Source: a bacterium
GTDB taxonomy: Bacteria; Margulisbacteria; Marinamargulisbacteria; SXXA01
DNA length: 13,051 nt
Assembly (NCBI GenBank): GCA_018402095.1
Contig: JAGYJO010000031.1
Span: 1-13,051 of the forward strand
Direction of reading: 5' to 3'
The notes beneath the pieces were generated by a model. The model made no database searches, was not told the origin of the DNA, and saw nothing but the letters and a program-made list of their open reading frames with translations. The stretch's first letter is position 1. Each line of letters opens with the position of its first letter. This document shows positions 1 through 7,544 of this stretch, in pieces. The translations under genes were made by a program, and so were the position numbers.

Positions 1-128
1 TGGCATGTTTTACAGCCGCTATTCCGTTTTTTCATTATACCGTTTTGGGTGATGCGCTGTATGTGACCCTTTTGTTTGGTGCAATGGCGTTTGCTGAGAT
101 GAAATTATTCCGCCCTTCTCAGGCATGA
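1..128 (+). CDS. C-terminal end of a small membrane protein, DUF6580-like (partial)
   Basis: The window opens inside a reading frame (codons starting at base 3) that ends with TGA at 126-128, giving 41 visible residues. The visible part is hydrophobic and carries the string IPFFHYTVLGDALYVTLLFG. This resembles the conserved end of DUF6580-type putative ECF-transporter substrate-binding membrane proteins, where an IPFFRNTLLGDLxYTxxLFG pattern is typical. The family call rests on memory of that pattern over a short stretch, so the function (perhaps small-molecule uptake) is only suggested. The gene converges on aroK, with 10 bases between the two stop codons. The start and most of the protein lie outside the window. 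Confidence 0.45.
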   Translation, partial: ACFTAAIPFFHYTVLGDALYVTLLFGAMAFAEMKLFRPSQA

Positions 129-138
129 GTTGTGATCG

Positions 139-666
139 TCAAATGCCTGTACTGTTTTTGATGGTATATAACCGCCATATTTGAGTGGCCAGTGCTTCTG
201 GAGTGGTATCGGTTGTGTCTATAGTCGCGTGACTTGTTGCTCTATATAGCGGGTCTCTGAATTCGAGGAGCTCTCGTATTCTTGTGGTTTTGTCTGGGGT
301 TGCCAGTAGCGGGCGTGTGGTGTCCTTTTCTAGTCGGTGTAAGATCTGTTCTAGGGGGGTGTATAGATAAACGATAAACCCTGCTTTGGCTAAAATCTCT
401 CTATTTTTCGCGGCTAAAACAATGCCGCCGCCTGTAGCGATAACATGGTTTTTGTAGGTGAGTAGCGTTTTGCAGCAGCCTGTTTCGATTTTTCTAAAGG
501 CAGCCTCTCCGTGTTTGTCGAAGAATGTGCGAATAGGTTCGTTTATCTCTTGTTCGATGAGTGTGTCGGTGTCTGAAAATTGAATGTCGTATTGTTGTGA
601 AATTTGGCGACCGATGGTGCTTTTTCCGCTCCCCATCATGCCAATTAAGACAATGTTATGGTACAT
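139..666 (-). CDS. aroK: Shikimate kinase
   Basis: This cytosolic enzyme phosphorylates shikimate at the 3-hydroxyl with ATP in the pathway to chorismate and aromatic amino acids. The 175-residue protein has the usual family length. A Walker A loop (GMMGSGKST) lies at residues 9-17, followed by the shikimate-binding DTD motif (FSDTDTLIE), an FRKIE segment, the glycine-rich ATGGGIVL motif and a lid region containing TRPLL. The start is the ATG at 664-666, preceded on the minus strand by an AAAGGA Shine-Dalgarno sequence about 7 bases away. It is transcribed divergently from purA and convergently with the partial gene to its left, so it is monocistronic here. No aroB or other aromatic gene is visible beside it. 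Confidence 0.95.
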   Translation of the reverse strand: MYHNIVLIGMMGSGKSTIGRQISQQYDIQFSDTDTLIEQEINEPIRTFFDKHGEAAFRKIETGCCKTLLTYKNHVIATGGGIVLAAKNREILAKAGFIVYLYTPLEQILHRLEKDTTRPLLATPDKTTRIRELLEFRDPLYRATSHATIDTTDTTPEALATQIWRLYTIKNSTGI

Positions 667-759
667 ACAGGTGTCCTTTTGTTATAATCTCCGCGCCCTT
701 CTGTATTGGCGCCCTCTTTTGAGTGGGTTTTCAATGGTGTGAATCTGGGAGCGGGGAGG

Positions 760-790
760 TTGATGATATACTGGATTTTTCTGGTATGCT
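760..790 (+). promoter_or_regulatory. Possible purA promoter (extended -10)
   Basis: TGGTATGCT at 782-790 matches an extended -10 element (TGnTATnnT). A TTGATG at 760-765 could be a weak -35, but the 19-base spacing is longer than ideal. A second -10-like string, TATACT, occurs at 767-772 without a matching -35. The position, about 140 bases before purA, would put the strong inverted repeat at 832-876 into the transcribed leader. This was picked by eye and is tentative. Confidence 0.25.
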
Positions 791-831
791 ATTGGCTCTT
801 TTGTTTTGAGATAGCTTAAGATGGGGTTCGA

Positions 832-876
832 TGGGACTGTCCCAAAAGGTGAATGTTGCCTTTTGGGACAGTCTCA
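832..876. repeat. Strong inverted repeat in the purA leader
   Basis: The 15-base arm GACTGTCCCAAAAGG (835-849) is followed by a 9-base spacer and then its perfect reverse complement (859-873). The stem extends outward through one G-U and two Watson-Crick pairs to 832 and 876, for about 18 base pairs. It lies 57-101 bases upstream of the purA start. No T-run follows, so it does not look like an intrinsic terminator. The arm is reminiscent of insertion-sequence terminal repeats of the GGGACTGTCCC type, so it may be a small excision remnant or MITE-like relic. It could also be a leader RNA hairpin that affects purA expression. The repeat itself is seen directly; its origin and role are inferred. 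Confidence 0.85.
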
Positions 877-932
877 AGCGGATAGATGGGGAATCTGTTT
901 ATTCAAAATATTACAAAGGTGAGTGTGTCGCA

Positions 933-2201
933 ATGTCAGTAAAAATTATTGTCGGAGCCCAGTGGGGTGACGAAGGTAAAGGTAAAATAACGGATATCTT
1001 AGCAGAAAAAATGGACCTGGTTGTCCGTTACCAAGGTGGAAACAATGCGGGTCATACCGTGGTTGTGGGGGATAAAACATTTAAATTGCATTTAATACCC
1101 TCAGGTATTTTGTATGATACCTGTTGTTGTGTTATCGGTAATGGGGTTGTGATCGATCCTGAAGTTCTTTTTCGGGAAATGGACACTTTGGCAAAGCAAG
1201 GTATCTCCGTTACGTCGGATAAATTTAAAATATCCAGCCTGGCTCATGTTATCCTGCCTTTTCATAAGATGTTGGATTCCAAAGAAGAAGGCGACCGTTT
1301 GGGCTCCAAGATAGGCACAACGGGTCGGGGTATTGGTCCTTGTTATACGGATAAAGTTTCCCGTGTGGGTGTTCGTATTATGGATTTGTTGTCTGAATCT
1401 CGGTTGCGTAAGGTGATCTCGCGGAAAAACTGGTCAGAGGTTTTACCGAATGAAGTCATTGATATCGACGCTGTTGTAAAGCAATATGCAGCGTTGGGTG
1501 ATAGATTGCGTCCGTTTGTTGTGGATACCTCTCTTTTTGTGAATGAGGCTATTGATCAAGGTAAACGTGTGATTTTAGAAGGTGCGCAAGGCACGATGTT
1601 GGATGTGGATCATGGTACCTATCCATATGTCACCTCTTCTAATCCTGTTTCTGGTGGGGCTTGTATTGGTGTAGGGATTGGTCCTCATAAAATTAACCAA
1701 GTCTTTGGTGTTGCGAAGGCCTATGTGACACGCGTCGGTGAAGGGCCTTTCCCAACGGAATTGACGGATGAGACCGGTGAGCTCTTGCGTCACCGTGGTG
1801 CGGAGTATGGTACGACCACAAATCGTCCTCGTCGGTGTGGCTGGTTGGACTTGGTTGGCTTGCGTTATGCGGTTCGTGTGAACGGATTGACTGAAATTTG
1901 TCTGACGAAGCTGGATGTTTTGGATGGTTGTAAAGAAATCAAAGTGTGTACAAAATACAGAACGCCTGAAGGTGATTTGATTCATTTTCCTTTGGATTTG
2001 GAACTTTTTTCTTCTTGTGAACCGATTTATGACACGCTGCCAGGTTGGGAAACCGATATTTCCAATATTACCCGTTTTGCGGATCTTCCTGAAACGGCTA
2101 AGCAATACGTAGAGTATGTGTCTGCGGCGGTGGGTGTGCCTATTACATTGGTTTCTGTTGGGTCCCGTCGTAATCAGACGATTCGTTTAATCGCTAGGTA
2201 A
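933..2201 (+). CDS. purA: Adenylosuccinate synthetase
   Basis: This enzyme joins IMP and aspartate using GTP to make adenylosuccinate, the first committed step from IMP to AMP. The 422-residue protein is close to the usual 425-435. The P-loop-like GDEGKGK lies at residues 12-18, then NNAGHT, the GTTGRGIGP loop, TTTNRPRRCGW and the C-terminal guanine-binding LTKLDVLDG region. An in-frame ATG at 831 would add 34 residues, but these overlap the inverted repeat and do not resemble the family. The ATG at 933 begins MSVKIIVGAQWGDEGKGK, which matches family N termini, and has an AGGTGAG ribosome site about 9 bases upstream. It is the first gene of a tightly packed plus-strand run; def starts 2 bases after its stop. 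Confidence 0.97.
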   Translation: MSVKIIVGAQWGDEGKGKITDILAEKMDLVVRYQGGNNAGHTVVVGDKTFKLHLIPSGILYDTCCCVIGNGVVIDPEVLFREMDTLAKQGISVTSDKFKISSLAHVILPFHKMLDSKEEGDRLGSKIGTTGRGIGPCYTDKVSRVGVRIMDLLSESRLRKVISRKNWSEVLPNEVIDIDAVVKQYAALGDRLRPFVVDTSLFVNEAIDQGKRVILEGAQGTMLDVDHGTYPYVTSSNPVSGGACIGVGIGPHKINQVFGVAKAYVTRVGEGPFPTELTDETGELLRHRGAEYGTTTNRPRRCGWLDLVGLRYAVRVNGLTEICLTKLDVLDGCKEIKVCTKYRTPEGDLIHFPLDLELFSSCEPIYDTLPGWETDISNITRFADLPETAKQYVEYVSAAVGVPITLVSVGSRRNQTIRLIAR

Positions 2202-2203
2202 TT

Positions 2204-2668
2204 ATGGCTGTTAGAACGGTTGTATATCACCCGAATGCAGTTTTGCGGGATATTGCTGTTCCTGTTAGCGATTGTGATTCAGACTTAAAAACGTTGGTTT
2301 CGGATATGTTTGAAACCATGGATTCTTATCGGGGAGTGGGACTTGCCGCTCCTCAGGTAGGTGTTGGGCTTCGTGTTTTGGTGGTGAGTTATAAAAAACA
2401 TCGCTTTGCGCTTATTAATCCCGAAATTGTATCGGCTTCAGGTGAAGCTTGGGATGAAGAAGGGTGTTTGAGTCTTCCTGGTGTGACGTTGAATGTGAAG
2501 CGTTATGCGCGCATTCACGTTCGGGGGCTTTCTGTTGTGGGGAGACCTGTTGTCATGAGGGAGAAGGGGTTTATTGCCCGTATTATTCAACATGAAATGG
2601 ATCACCTGAATGGTGTTTTGATTATAGATAATGGTTTGCCGCTGGAAACAGCTGATGTGTCCCAATAA
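2204..2668 (+). CDS. def: Peptide deformylase
   Basis: This metalloenzyme removes the formyl group from N-terminal formyl-methionine of nascent proteins at the ribosome. The 154-residue protein carries all three diagnostic motifs: GLAAPQVG (residues 46-53), EGCLSLPG (86-93, with the metal-binding Cys88) and HEMDH (130-134, with two metal-ligand His and the catalytic Glu131). It starts at ATG 2204, only 2 bases after purA, so it is probably translationally coupled. It is slightly short at the C terminus compared with E. coli Def but complete in its fold. No methionyl-tRNA formyltransferase gene is adjacent, although fmt is a common def partner. Instead it sits among biosynthetic genes. Confidence 0.97.
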   Translation: MAVRTVVYHPNAVLRDIAVPVSDCDSDLKTLVSDMFETMDSYRGVGLAAPQVGVGLRVLVVSYKKHRFALINPEIVSASGEAWDEEGCLSLPGVTLNVKRYARIHVRGLSVVGRPVVMREKGFIARIIQHEMDHLNGVLIIDNGLPLETADVSQ

Positions 2669-2706
2669 ATAGCGTGACCTTGGGTCATTGAGATAAGGAA
2701 TAGGGT

Positions 2707-3999
2707 ATGGGTGTTTTTCCAATAACGTATCGTCAGGATGCTGGTGATGTAACGGTGGGTGGTGTTCGTCTGTGTGATCTTGCTGCTGCGTATGGGACAC
2801 CTTTGTACGTGCTTGATGCCGCCACTATACGCGATATGTGTGGGGCGTATGTGACGCCGTTGCAGTCTGCCTATCCCAATCATATGGTGGTGTATGCTGG
2901 CAAGGCGGGTATGTCGATTCGTTTGCTGTCTTTTTTGAAGTCGTGTGGGCTGGGTGTGGATGTGGTGTCTGGTGCAGAGTGTTTGACCGCACTTCGTGCT
3001 GGCATTGATCCTGATAAAATTGTTTTTCATGGTAACAATAAATCTTTAGAAGAGCTTCAACTTGCTGTTAATGCGGGTGTCAATATTGTCGTGGATCATG
3101 AGCAAGAAATGGCGATGCTGTCTGACATCGCGACTGCGTTGGGTCGTCGGGTCTTGGTGATGTTGCGTCTGAAGCCTGAAATAGAAGCGCATACGCATGA
3201 CTATATTAAAACGGGTCAGATTGATTCTAAATTTGGGTTGGATAAAGACAGTGTAATGGCGCTTGCCGCAGCCTATAACGCACATGCATTTATTCATATA
3301 TTGGGTCTTCATAGTCATATTGGGTCTCAGATTTTTGATACCGAACCGTATTATGATTTGGTTGATCGTATGGTTGCGCATACCCAATCGTTGTCTCAGG
3401 TCTTGGGTCGTGACGTTGAGGTATTGAATCTTGGTGGTGGCATGGGGATTCAATATACAGAGCAAGATGATCCACCCGTCGTATCTGCTTTGGTTGCGGG
3501 TATGGCCGAAAAGTTGAAGTCGGCCTGTCAAAAAGCTGGCATTCCTTTGCCTAAGTTGGTTTTGGAGCCAGGTAGATCAATAGTGGGCGTTGCGGGTCTA
3601 ACCATGTACCGTGTGGGTGCGATTAAAGATATCCCAGGTATCAAAACGTATGCCTTTATTGATGGTGGTATGGCGGACAATATTCGCCCGATGTTGTACC
3701 AGTCTCAGTATACATTTGGGGTAGCTCAGCGAGCAGATGCCACTGAACATAAGACCTATGCCGTTGCGGGTCGGTATTGTGAATCGGGTGATGTGTTGTC
3801 ACACACGGTGTCCTTGCCAACCTTACAGGTGGGCGACTTGATCGTGGTTTATGGTACTGGTGCGTATAATTATGCCATGGCCTCTAACTATAACCGTGTT
3901 CCAAGACCAGCCGTTGTCATGGTTGAAAATGGCAAGAGCACCCTTTTGGTACGTCGGGAAACGATGGAGGATATGCTCCACTTCGATGTAGAGGCTTGA
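2707..3999 (+). CDS. lysA: Diaminopimelate decarboxylase
   Basis: This PLP enzyme of fold type III decarboxylates meso-diaminopimelate to L-lysine, the last step of bacterial lysine synthesis. The 430-residue protein has the normal length. Lys66 in YAGKAG is the expected Schiff-base lysine, HSHIGSQ starts near residue 202, the phosphate-binding GGGMG is near 242, EPGRSIV near 288, CESGD at about 358, and the substrate/PLP tyrosine region YNYAMASNYN follows. ATG 2707 is preceded by AAGGAATAGGGT. It begins 38 bases after def and its TGA shares one base with the cdaA start codon. Coupling of lysA to a diadenylate cyclase gene resembles the order I recall from cyanobacterial genomes. Confidence 0.96.
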   Translation: MGVFPITYRQDAGDVTVGGVRLCDLAAAYGTPLYVLDAATIRDMCGAYVTPLQSAYPNHMVVYAGKAGMSIRLLSFLKSCGLGVDVVSGAECLTALRAGIDPDKIVFHGNNKSLEELQLAVNAGVNIVVDHEQEMAMLSDIATALGRRVLVMLRLKPEIEAHTHDYIKTGQIDSKFGLDKDSVMALAAAYNAHAFIHILGLHSHIGSQIFDTEPYYDLVDRMVAHTQSLSQVLGRDVEVLNLGGGMGIQYTEQDDPPVVSALVAGMAEKLKSACQKAGIPLPKLVLEPGRSIVGVAGLTMYRVGAIKDIPGIKTYAFIDGGMADNIRPMLYQSQYTFGVAQRADATEHKTYAVAGRYCESGDVLSHTVSLPTLQVGDLIVVYGTGAYNYAMASNYNRVPRPAVVMVENGKSTLLVRRETMEDMLHFDVEA

Positions 4000-4799
4000 T
4001 GTCTTTTTTTCTGTCATCGACACATTGGATGGTTGCGGCCATCGATTTCCTTTTGGTGTATCTGTTGGTTTACCGATTGTTGGTGTGGATTTCAGAAAGT
4101 CACGCAGAGTCTTTGGTTCGCGGCTTGTTGGTTGTTTTTGCCTTGTATGCAGCCAGTTTTACATTGAAGCTAACCACATTGAATTGGTTGTTGGGGAAAT
4201 TCGCCACGGTTTTGATGTTGTTGATATTGATTGTTTTTCAGCCTGAATTGCGTCGTTTTTTGGAGCGTATAGGGTCTGGTCGTTTGATGACGCCCTTGGT
4301 GAGTCAGGACGAGGACCAATATGTGTCTGTTATCAAACAGCTTCTTCGGGCTGTGGATATTCTTTCAAAGGAGTGTGTCGGCGGCTTAATCGTTATTGAA
4401 TTGGGTACGAATTTGAATGAATATATTCAGTCAGGTATTCGTATTCAGTCCCATATTTCTGGTGAGCTTTTGGCCTCTTTGTTTTGGCCGAAGTCACCGA
4501 CACATGACGGGGCTGTTGTTATTCGGGAAAGCCGTATTGCGGCGGCGGGGTGTTTGCTGCCTTTAACGGAAGCGACCTTGCAAGACCGGCGTTTGGGTAC
4601 GCGGCATAGAGCAGCTATGGGGCTGTCTGAAGTTTCGGATGCTTTGGTGATCGTTATTTCAGAAGAGACCGGGGTTATTTCTTTGGCGGAGCGTGGTAAT
4701 CTAACGCGATATTTGAATAAGCAAGCCCTTGAAACGCCAGTTGTTTTAGTTTGTACAAGAAAATGTTGTTGTCAGCGGGGTGTTGGGTCATTGTTGTGA
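3999..4799 (+). CDS. cdaA: Membrane diadenylate cyclase (CdaA/DacA type)
   Basis: This enzyme condenses two ATP into cyclic di-AMP, a second messenger tied to osmolyte/potassium balance and cell-wall homeostasis. The 266-residue protein has three predicted N-terminal membrane helices (roughly residues 10-30, 41-58 and 63-80). They are followed by the cytosolic DisA_N domain with the catalytic DGA (170-172) and RHR (202-204, within GTRHRAAMGLSE) motifs. I chose ATG 3999, which overlaps the lysA stop by one base, over the in-frame TTG at 3996. GAGG lies 4 bases upstream. The usual Firmicutes partners cdaR and glmM are not adjacent; the neighbours are lysA and panB. The extreme C terminus is cysteine-rich (CTRKCCCQRG), which is unusual. 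Confidence 0.94.
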   Translation: MSFFLSSTHWMVAAIDFLLVYLLVYRLLVWISESHAESLVRGLLVVFALYAASFTLKLTTLNWLLGKFATVLMLLILIVFQPELRRFLERIGSGRLMTPLVSQDEDQYVSVIKQLLRAVDILSKECVGGLIVIELGTNLNEYIQSGIRIQSHISGELLASLFWPKSPTHDGAVVIRESRIAAAGCLLPLTEATLQDRRLGTRHRAAMGLSEVSDALVIVISEETGVISLAERGNLTRYLNKQALETPVVLVCTRKCCCQRGVGSLL

Positions 4800-4842
4800 A
4801 TACACGTGGGTTCAACAATCGCTGGATGAAAGGATCTTCATA

Positions 4843-5637
4843 ATGGGTCAGCTACATGGTGTTGATTTGATAAAAAAAAAGCGCCAAGGTAAAAAATTGG
4901 TGATGTTGACTGCTTATGATTCGCTTCTGGCAGGTGCTTTGGATGCTGCCGCGGTGGATGTGATTTTGGTCGGGGATTCTATCGGTAATGTGTTTTGTGG
5001 AGACGCAGACACGTTGAGCGTGACGATGGATCAGATGGTCTATCACGCGAAAGCCGTATCCTCTTCTGTATCGCATGCATTGGTGGTGGGAGATCTGCCT
5101 TTTTTGTCTTATCATGTTGGCCTCGATCAAGCGCGAGAAAATGCAGGACGCATGATAAAAGAAGGTCGGGCTCAGGCTGTCAAAATGGAAGTGTCTTCGG
5201 CGTTGTTGCCAGCGGTTCAGGCTGTTTGTGATATTGGTATTCCTGTGATGGCGCATATCGGATTTACGCCGCACTCCGTTCATCAGTTGGGCGGCTACAA
5301 AGTCCAGGGGCGTGACACACAACAGGCGGATGCGTTGCAGTCTTTGGCGTTATCTTTGGAAGCGTGTGGTTGTTTTGCAATTGTTTTGGAGATGGTTCCT
5401 GAAGCTCTGGCCGCTACGATTACAGCTCAGCTGCGGATTCCTACCTTTGGGATTGGTGCTGGTGTTGGCTGTGATGGGCAAGTGTTAGTGACACAGGATA
5501 TGTTGGGTTTGACGTCGCATTCGCCCAAGTTTGTGAAGCGTTATGCACAGCTTGGTGATGCGATACAGCAGGCGGTGGCGGCTTTTCGTGCAGATGTGAC
5601 ATCTGGCGCTTTTCCGGCTTCGGAGCATGGGTTTTAG
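4843..5637 (+). CDS. panB: 3-methyl-2-oxobutanoate hydroxymethyltransferase
   Basis: This enzyme transfers a hydroxymethyl group from methylenetetrahydrofolate to 2-oxoisovalerate, giving ketopantoate, the first dedicated step of pantothenate and coenzyme A synthesis. The 264-residue length equals that of E. coli PanB. Visible motifs are LTAYD (22-26), the metal-binding VGDSIGNV (43-50), AVKME, AHIGFTPHSVHQLGGYKVQG, LEMVPEAL and FGIGAGVGCDGQVLV. The start is ATG 4843, with AAAGGA 8 bases upstream. Starting further upstream at 4780 would overlap cdaA and add unrelated residues. panC and panD are not in the window. cysS begins 2 bases after its stop. Confidence 0.96.
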   Translation: MGQLHGVDLIKKKRQGKKLVMLTAYDSLLAGALDAAAVDVILVGDSIGNVFCGDADTLSVTMDQMVYHAKAVSSSVSHALVVGDLPFLSYHVGLDQARENAGRMIKEGRAQAVKMEVSSALLPAVQAVCDIGIPVMAHIGFTPHSVHQLGGYKVQGRDTQQADALQSLALSLEACGCFAIVLEMVPEALAATITAQLRIPTFGIGAGVGCDGQVLVTQDMLGLTSHSPKFVKRYAQLGDAIQQAVAAFRADVTSGAFPASEHGF

Positions 5638-5639
5638 TG

Positions 5640-6986
5640 ATGTCTATTTATTTATACAATACATTGTCTGGAAAAAAAGAAGTTTTTGTTCCAAGTAACC
5701 CACCGGAAGTGACTTTTTATACATGTGGGGTGACCTCGTATGATTATTGTCATGTGGGGCATGCACGGGTTTATGTTGTTTTCGACTGTATTCGGCGGCA
5801 CTTGGCGTATAGAGGTTATTCGGTGCGTTTTGTGCAAAACTTTACCGACATTGACGATAAAATTATTAAACGATCGAATGAATTGGGGGAAGACTGGCGG
5901 TCTTTGACAGATCGTTTTATTGCTGCGTGTTTGGAGGACTTGGTTGCACTTAATGTGCTTCCTGCTGAATCTTATCCCAGAGCGACGGCGTATATTGATC
6001 AAATGCAGGCTCTTATTTCAGTTCTGATTGATAAAAAAGCAGCCTATGTTGCTGGTGGCGATGTTTACTTTTCTGTAGCGGCATTTCCTGATTATGGGAA
6101 ATTGTCCAAAAAAGTATTAGAAGATTTGGTGGCGGGTAGTCGTGTGGGGGTGTCCGATATCAAAAAAGACCCTCTCGATTTTGTGCTTTGGAAGTCGGCT
6201 AAGCCAGGAGAGCCGTCTTGGGAAAGCCCTTGGGGGGCGGGGCGTCCTGGTTGGCATATTGAATGTTCTGCCATGGTGTTGTCTTCTTTTGGGGAGACCA
6301 TCGATATTCATGCGGGCGGGCAGGATTTGATTTTTCCACATCACGAAAATGAAATTTGCCAGTCAGAATGTGCCACGGGAAAATCTTTTTCTCGCTATTG
6401 GCTGCATAATGGGTTTGTGACGATCAGAGATGAGAAAATGGCCAAATCGGCTGGGAATTTTTTTACCATCCGAGATCTTTTGGCTAAGTATTCAGGTGAG
6501 GTGGTTCGTTTTTTTCTGTTGAAGACACATTATCGATCTCCCTTGGGTTTTTCGTTGGAGGGCCTTGATGAGTCCGCGCAAGCGTTGTCTCGTTTGCAGC
6601 ATACACGCACGATTGTAACCGATTGGCTCCCAATAGTGGTAACAGGAAGCTTTGTCTGTTTTTCAGACGAGATTTGAAACCGCTACTGGATGATGACTTT
6701 AATACGGTAGAGGCTATTGGGGTTTTTGTTTGATCTTAATAAGTATATTCACTTTTAACAAATTAATGGCGCCGATATATTGACCTCTCTTGGTCATATG
6801 CTGGGTTTGTTTTTGGTGAGGATATTTCAGCTTCTGTTCCGTCTGCGGCGCGTATGTAATTAAGACTGATCGTATGGGGGCCAAAAAAACAAAAACTATG
6901 CCGAGGCGGATAGGCTGAGAGATGTGCTATTGGCTGAGTTTGGCATTGTTGAGGACGTAAAAGATGGTTATCGGTGGTATATAAAA
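5640..6986 (+). pseudogene. cysS: Cysteinyl-tRNA synthetase, C-terminal part broken by frameshifts
   Basis: CysRS charges tRNA-Cys with cysteine. From ATG 5640 an intact frame runs to the stop at 6675-6677 (345 residues) and holds the whole catalytic core. HVGH is at 38-41, KMAKS at 266-270, and the zinc ligands C29, C209, H234 and E238 are all present. Full-length CysRS is about 460 residues. Homology continues past the stop in other frames: DLKPLLDDDFNT (about 6671-6706, frame shifted), FDLNKY (from 6729, back in the first frame), ADILTSLGHMLGLF (from 6771), FGEDISASVP (shifted again), then NYAEADRLRDVL and the terminal GIVEDVKDGYRW ending near 6986. Stops also interrupt it near 6750 and 6850. 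Either the anticodon-binding part has decayed or this stretch contains sequencing indels. A truncated enzyme ending at 6677 might be made but would lack the C-terminal tRNA-binding domain. Confidence 0.85.
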
Positions 6987-6995
6987 GGAATGCAT

Positions 6996-7363
6996 ATGAT
7001 TGAAGATCTCAAGATACATGTGTCTTCTGAGGAAACTCAGACGAAAATCGAACTGTCTGGTGAATTGGATGATTTTAGTGCACCTGGTTTCATGGTTTTT
7101 GATGCATATCAGTTTTTCGGACGCGATACGTACCCTTTGTGTTGATTTGTCTGGGTTGTCTTTTTTTTAGACAGTGTGGGGTTGGGTGTTTTAATTACTT
7201 TTGTGAGAGAAAAAAGGATGTTGAAGTCCTTCTTCACGCGCCCCAATCACAAGTACATCGATTGCTTGCACGTCTGGGCTCATCGGTCGAGGGGTATTTT
7301 GAGTTAACAGGGCTGACGGGCGGTCTAGCTAAAAATTTGCCTTGTTTTCTAAGTATTTCCTGA
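6996..7363 (+). pseudogene. STAS-domain anti-sigma factor antagonist, frameshifted
   Basis: ATG 6996 has AAGGA 6 bases upstream and opens MIEDLKIHVSSEE...KIELSGELDDFSAPG, the first strands of a STAS domain (SpoIIAA/RsbV type). The rest is scattered over frames: SDAIRTLCVDLSGLSF from 7117, then LDSVGLGVLITFVREK from 7167, then KKDVEVLLHAPQSQVHRLLARLG and FELTG up to a TGA at 7361-7363. At least three shifts are needed, near runs of T (7113-7117, 7161-7168) and of A (about 7210-7215). The DSxGLG phosphorylation motif is kept. Such proteins bind anti-sigma kinases and free a sigma factor when unphosphorylated. No kinase or sigma partner gene is recognisable next to it. As written it cannot make a complete domain. 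Confidence 0.75.
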
Positions 7364-7419
7364 TACGGGGCGCTTTAAAAACACATGTCCTGCGTTCCGA
7401 AGGCGAGCAGGAAGAAAAG

Positions 7420-7444
7420 TTGAAAGGGTTGGAGGCCCTTTCAA
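7420..7444. repeat. 9-bp hairpin
   Basis: TTGAAAGGG (7420-7428), a 7-base loop, then CCCTTTCAA (7436-7444) form a perfect stem. The longer-range pair CAGGAAG (7408-7414) with CTTCCTG (7476-7482) encloses it. No T-run follows, so it is not a standard terminator. Confidence 0.7.
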
Positions 7445-7519
7445 TCTCCACTCTCTAGAAACAGTTACGTAACCGCTTCCTGAACGAAGTGCGAGGGCGA
7501 AGCTGAAAAAAGCACATTA

Positions 7520-7544
7520 TTTCGCTCAGCTTTGCTGAGCGAAA
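7520..7544. repeat. 11-bp hairpin with a competing upstream pairing
   Basis: TTTCGCTCAGC (7520-7530), a TTT loop and GCTGAGCGAAA (7534-7544) form a perfect stem. Upstream, GCGAAGCTGA (7497-7506) can instead pair with TCAGCTTTGC (7526-7535) over 10 positions with one G-U pair, which would disrupt the main hairpin. No run of T follows on the plus strand, so this is terminator-like only in shape. Confidence 0.7.

Noticed and set aside
831..932. N-terminal extension of PurA from ATG 831
   Set aside because: The added 34 residues are encoded largely by the inverted repeat and do not resemble PurA; ATG 933 has a good ribosome site and matches family N termini.
7520..7544. Intrinsic terminator
   Set aside because: The stem is strong, but ATATAAGT rather than a T-run follows on the plus strand, and on the minus strand the T-run is separated by about 8 bases.
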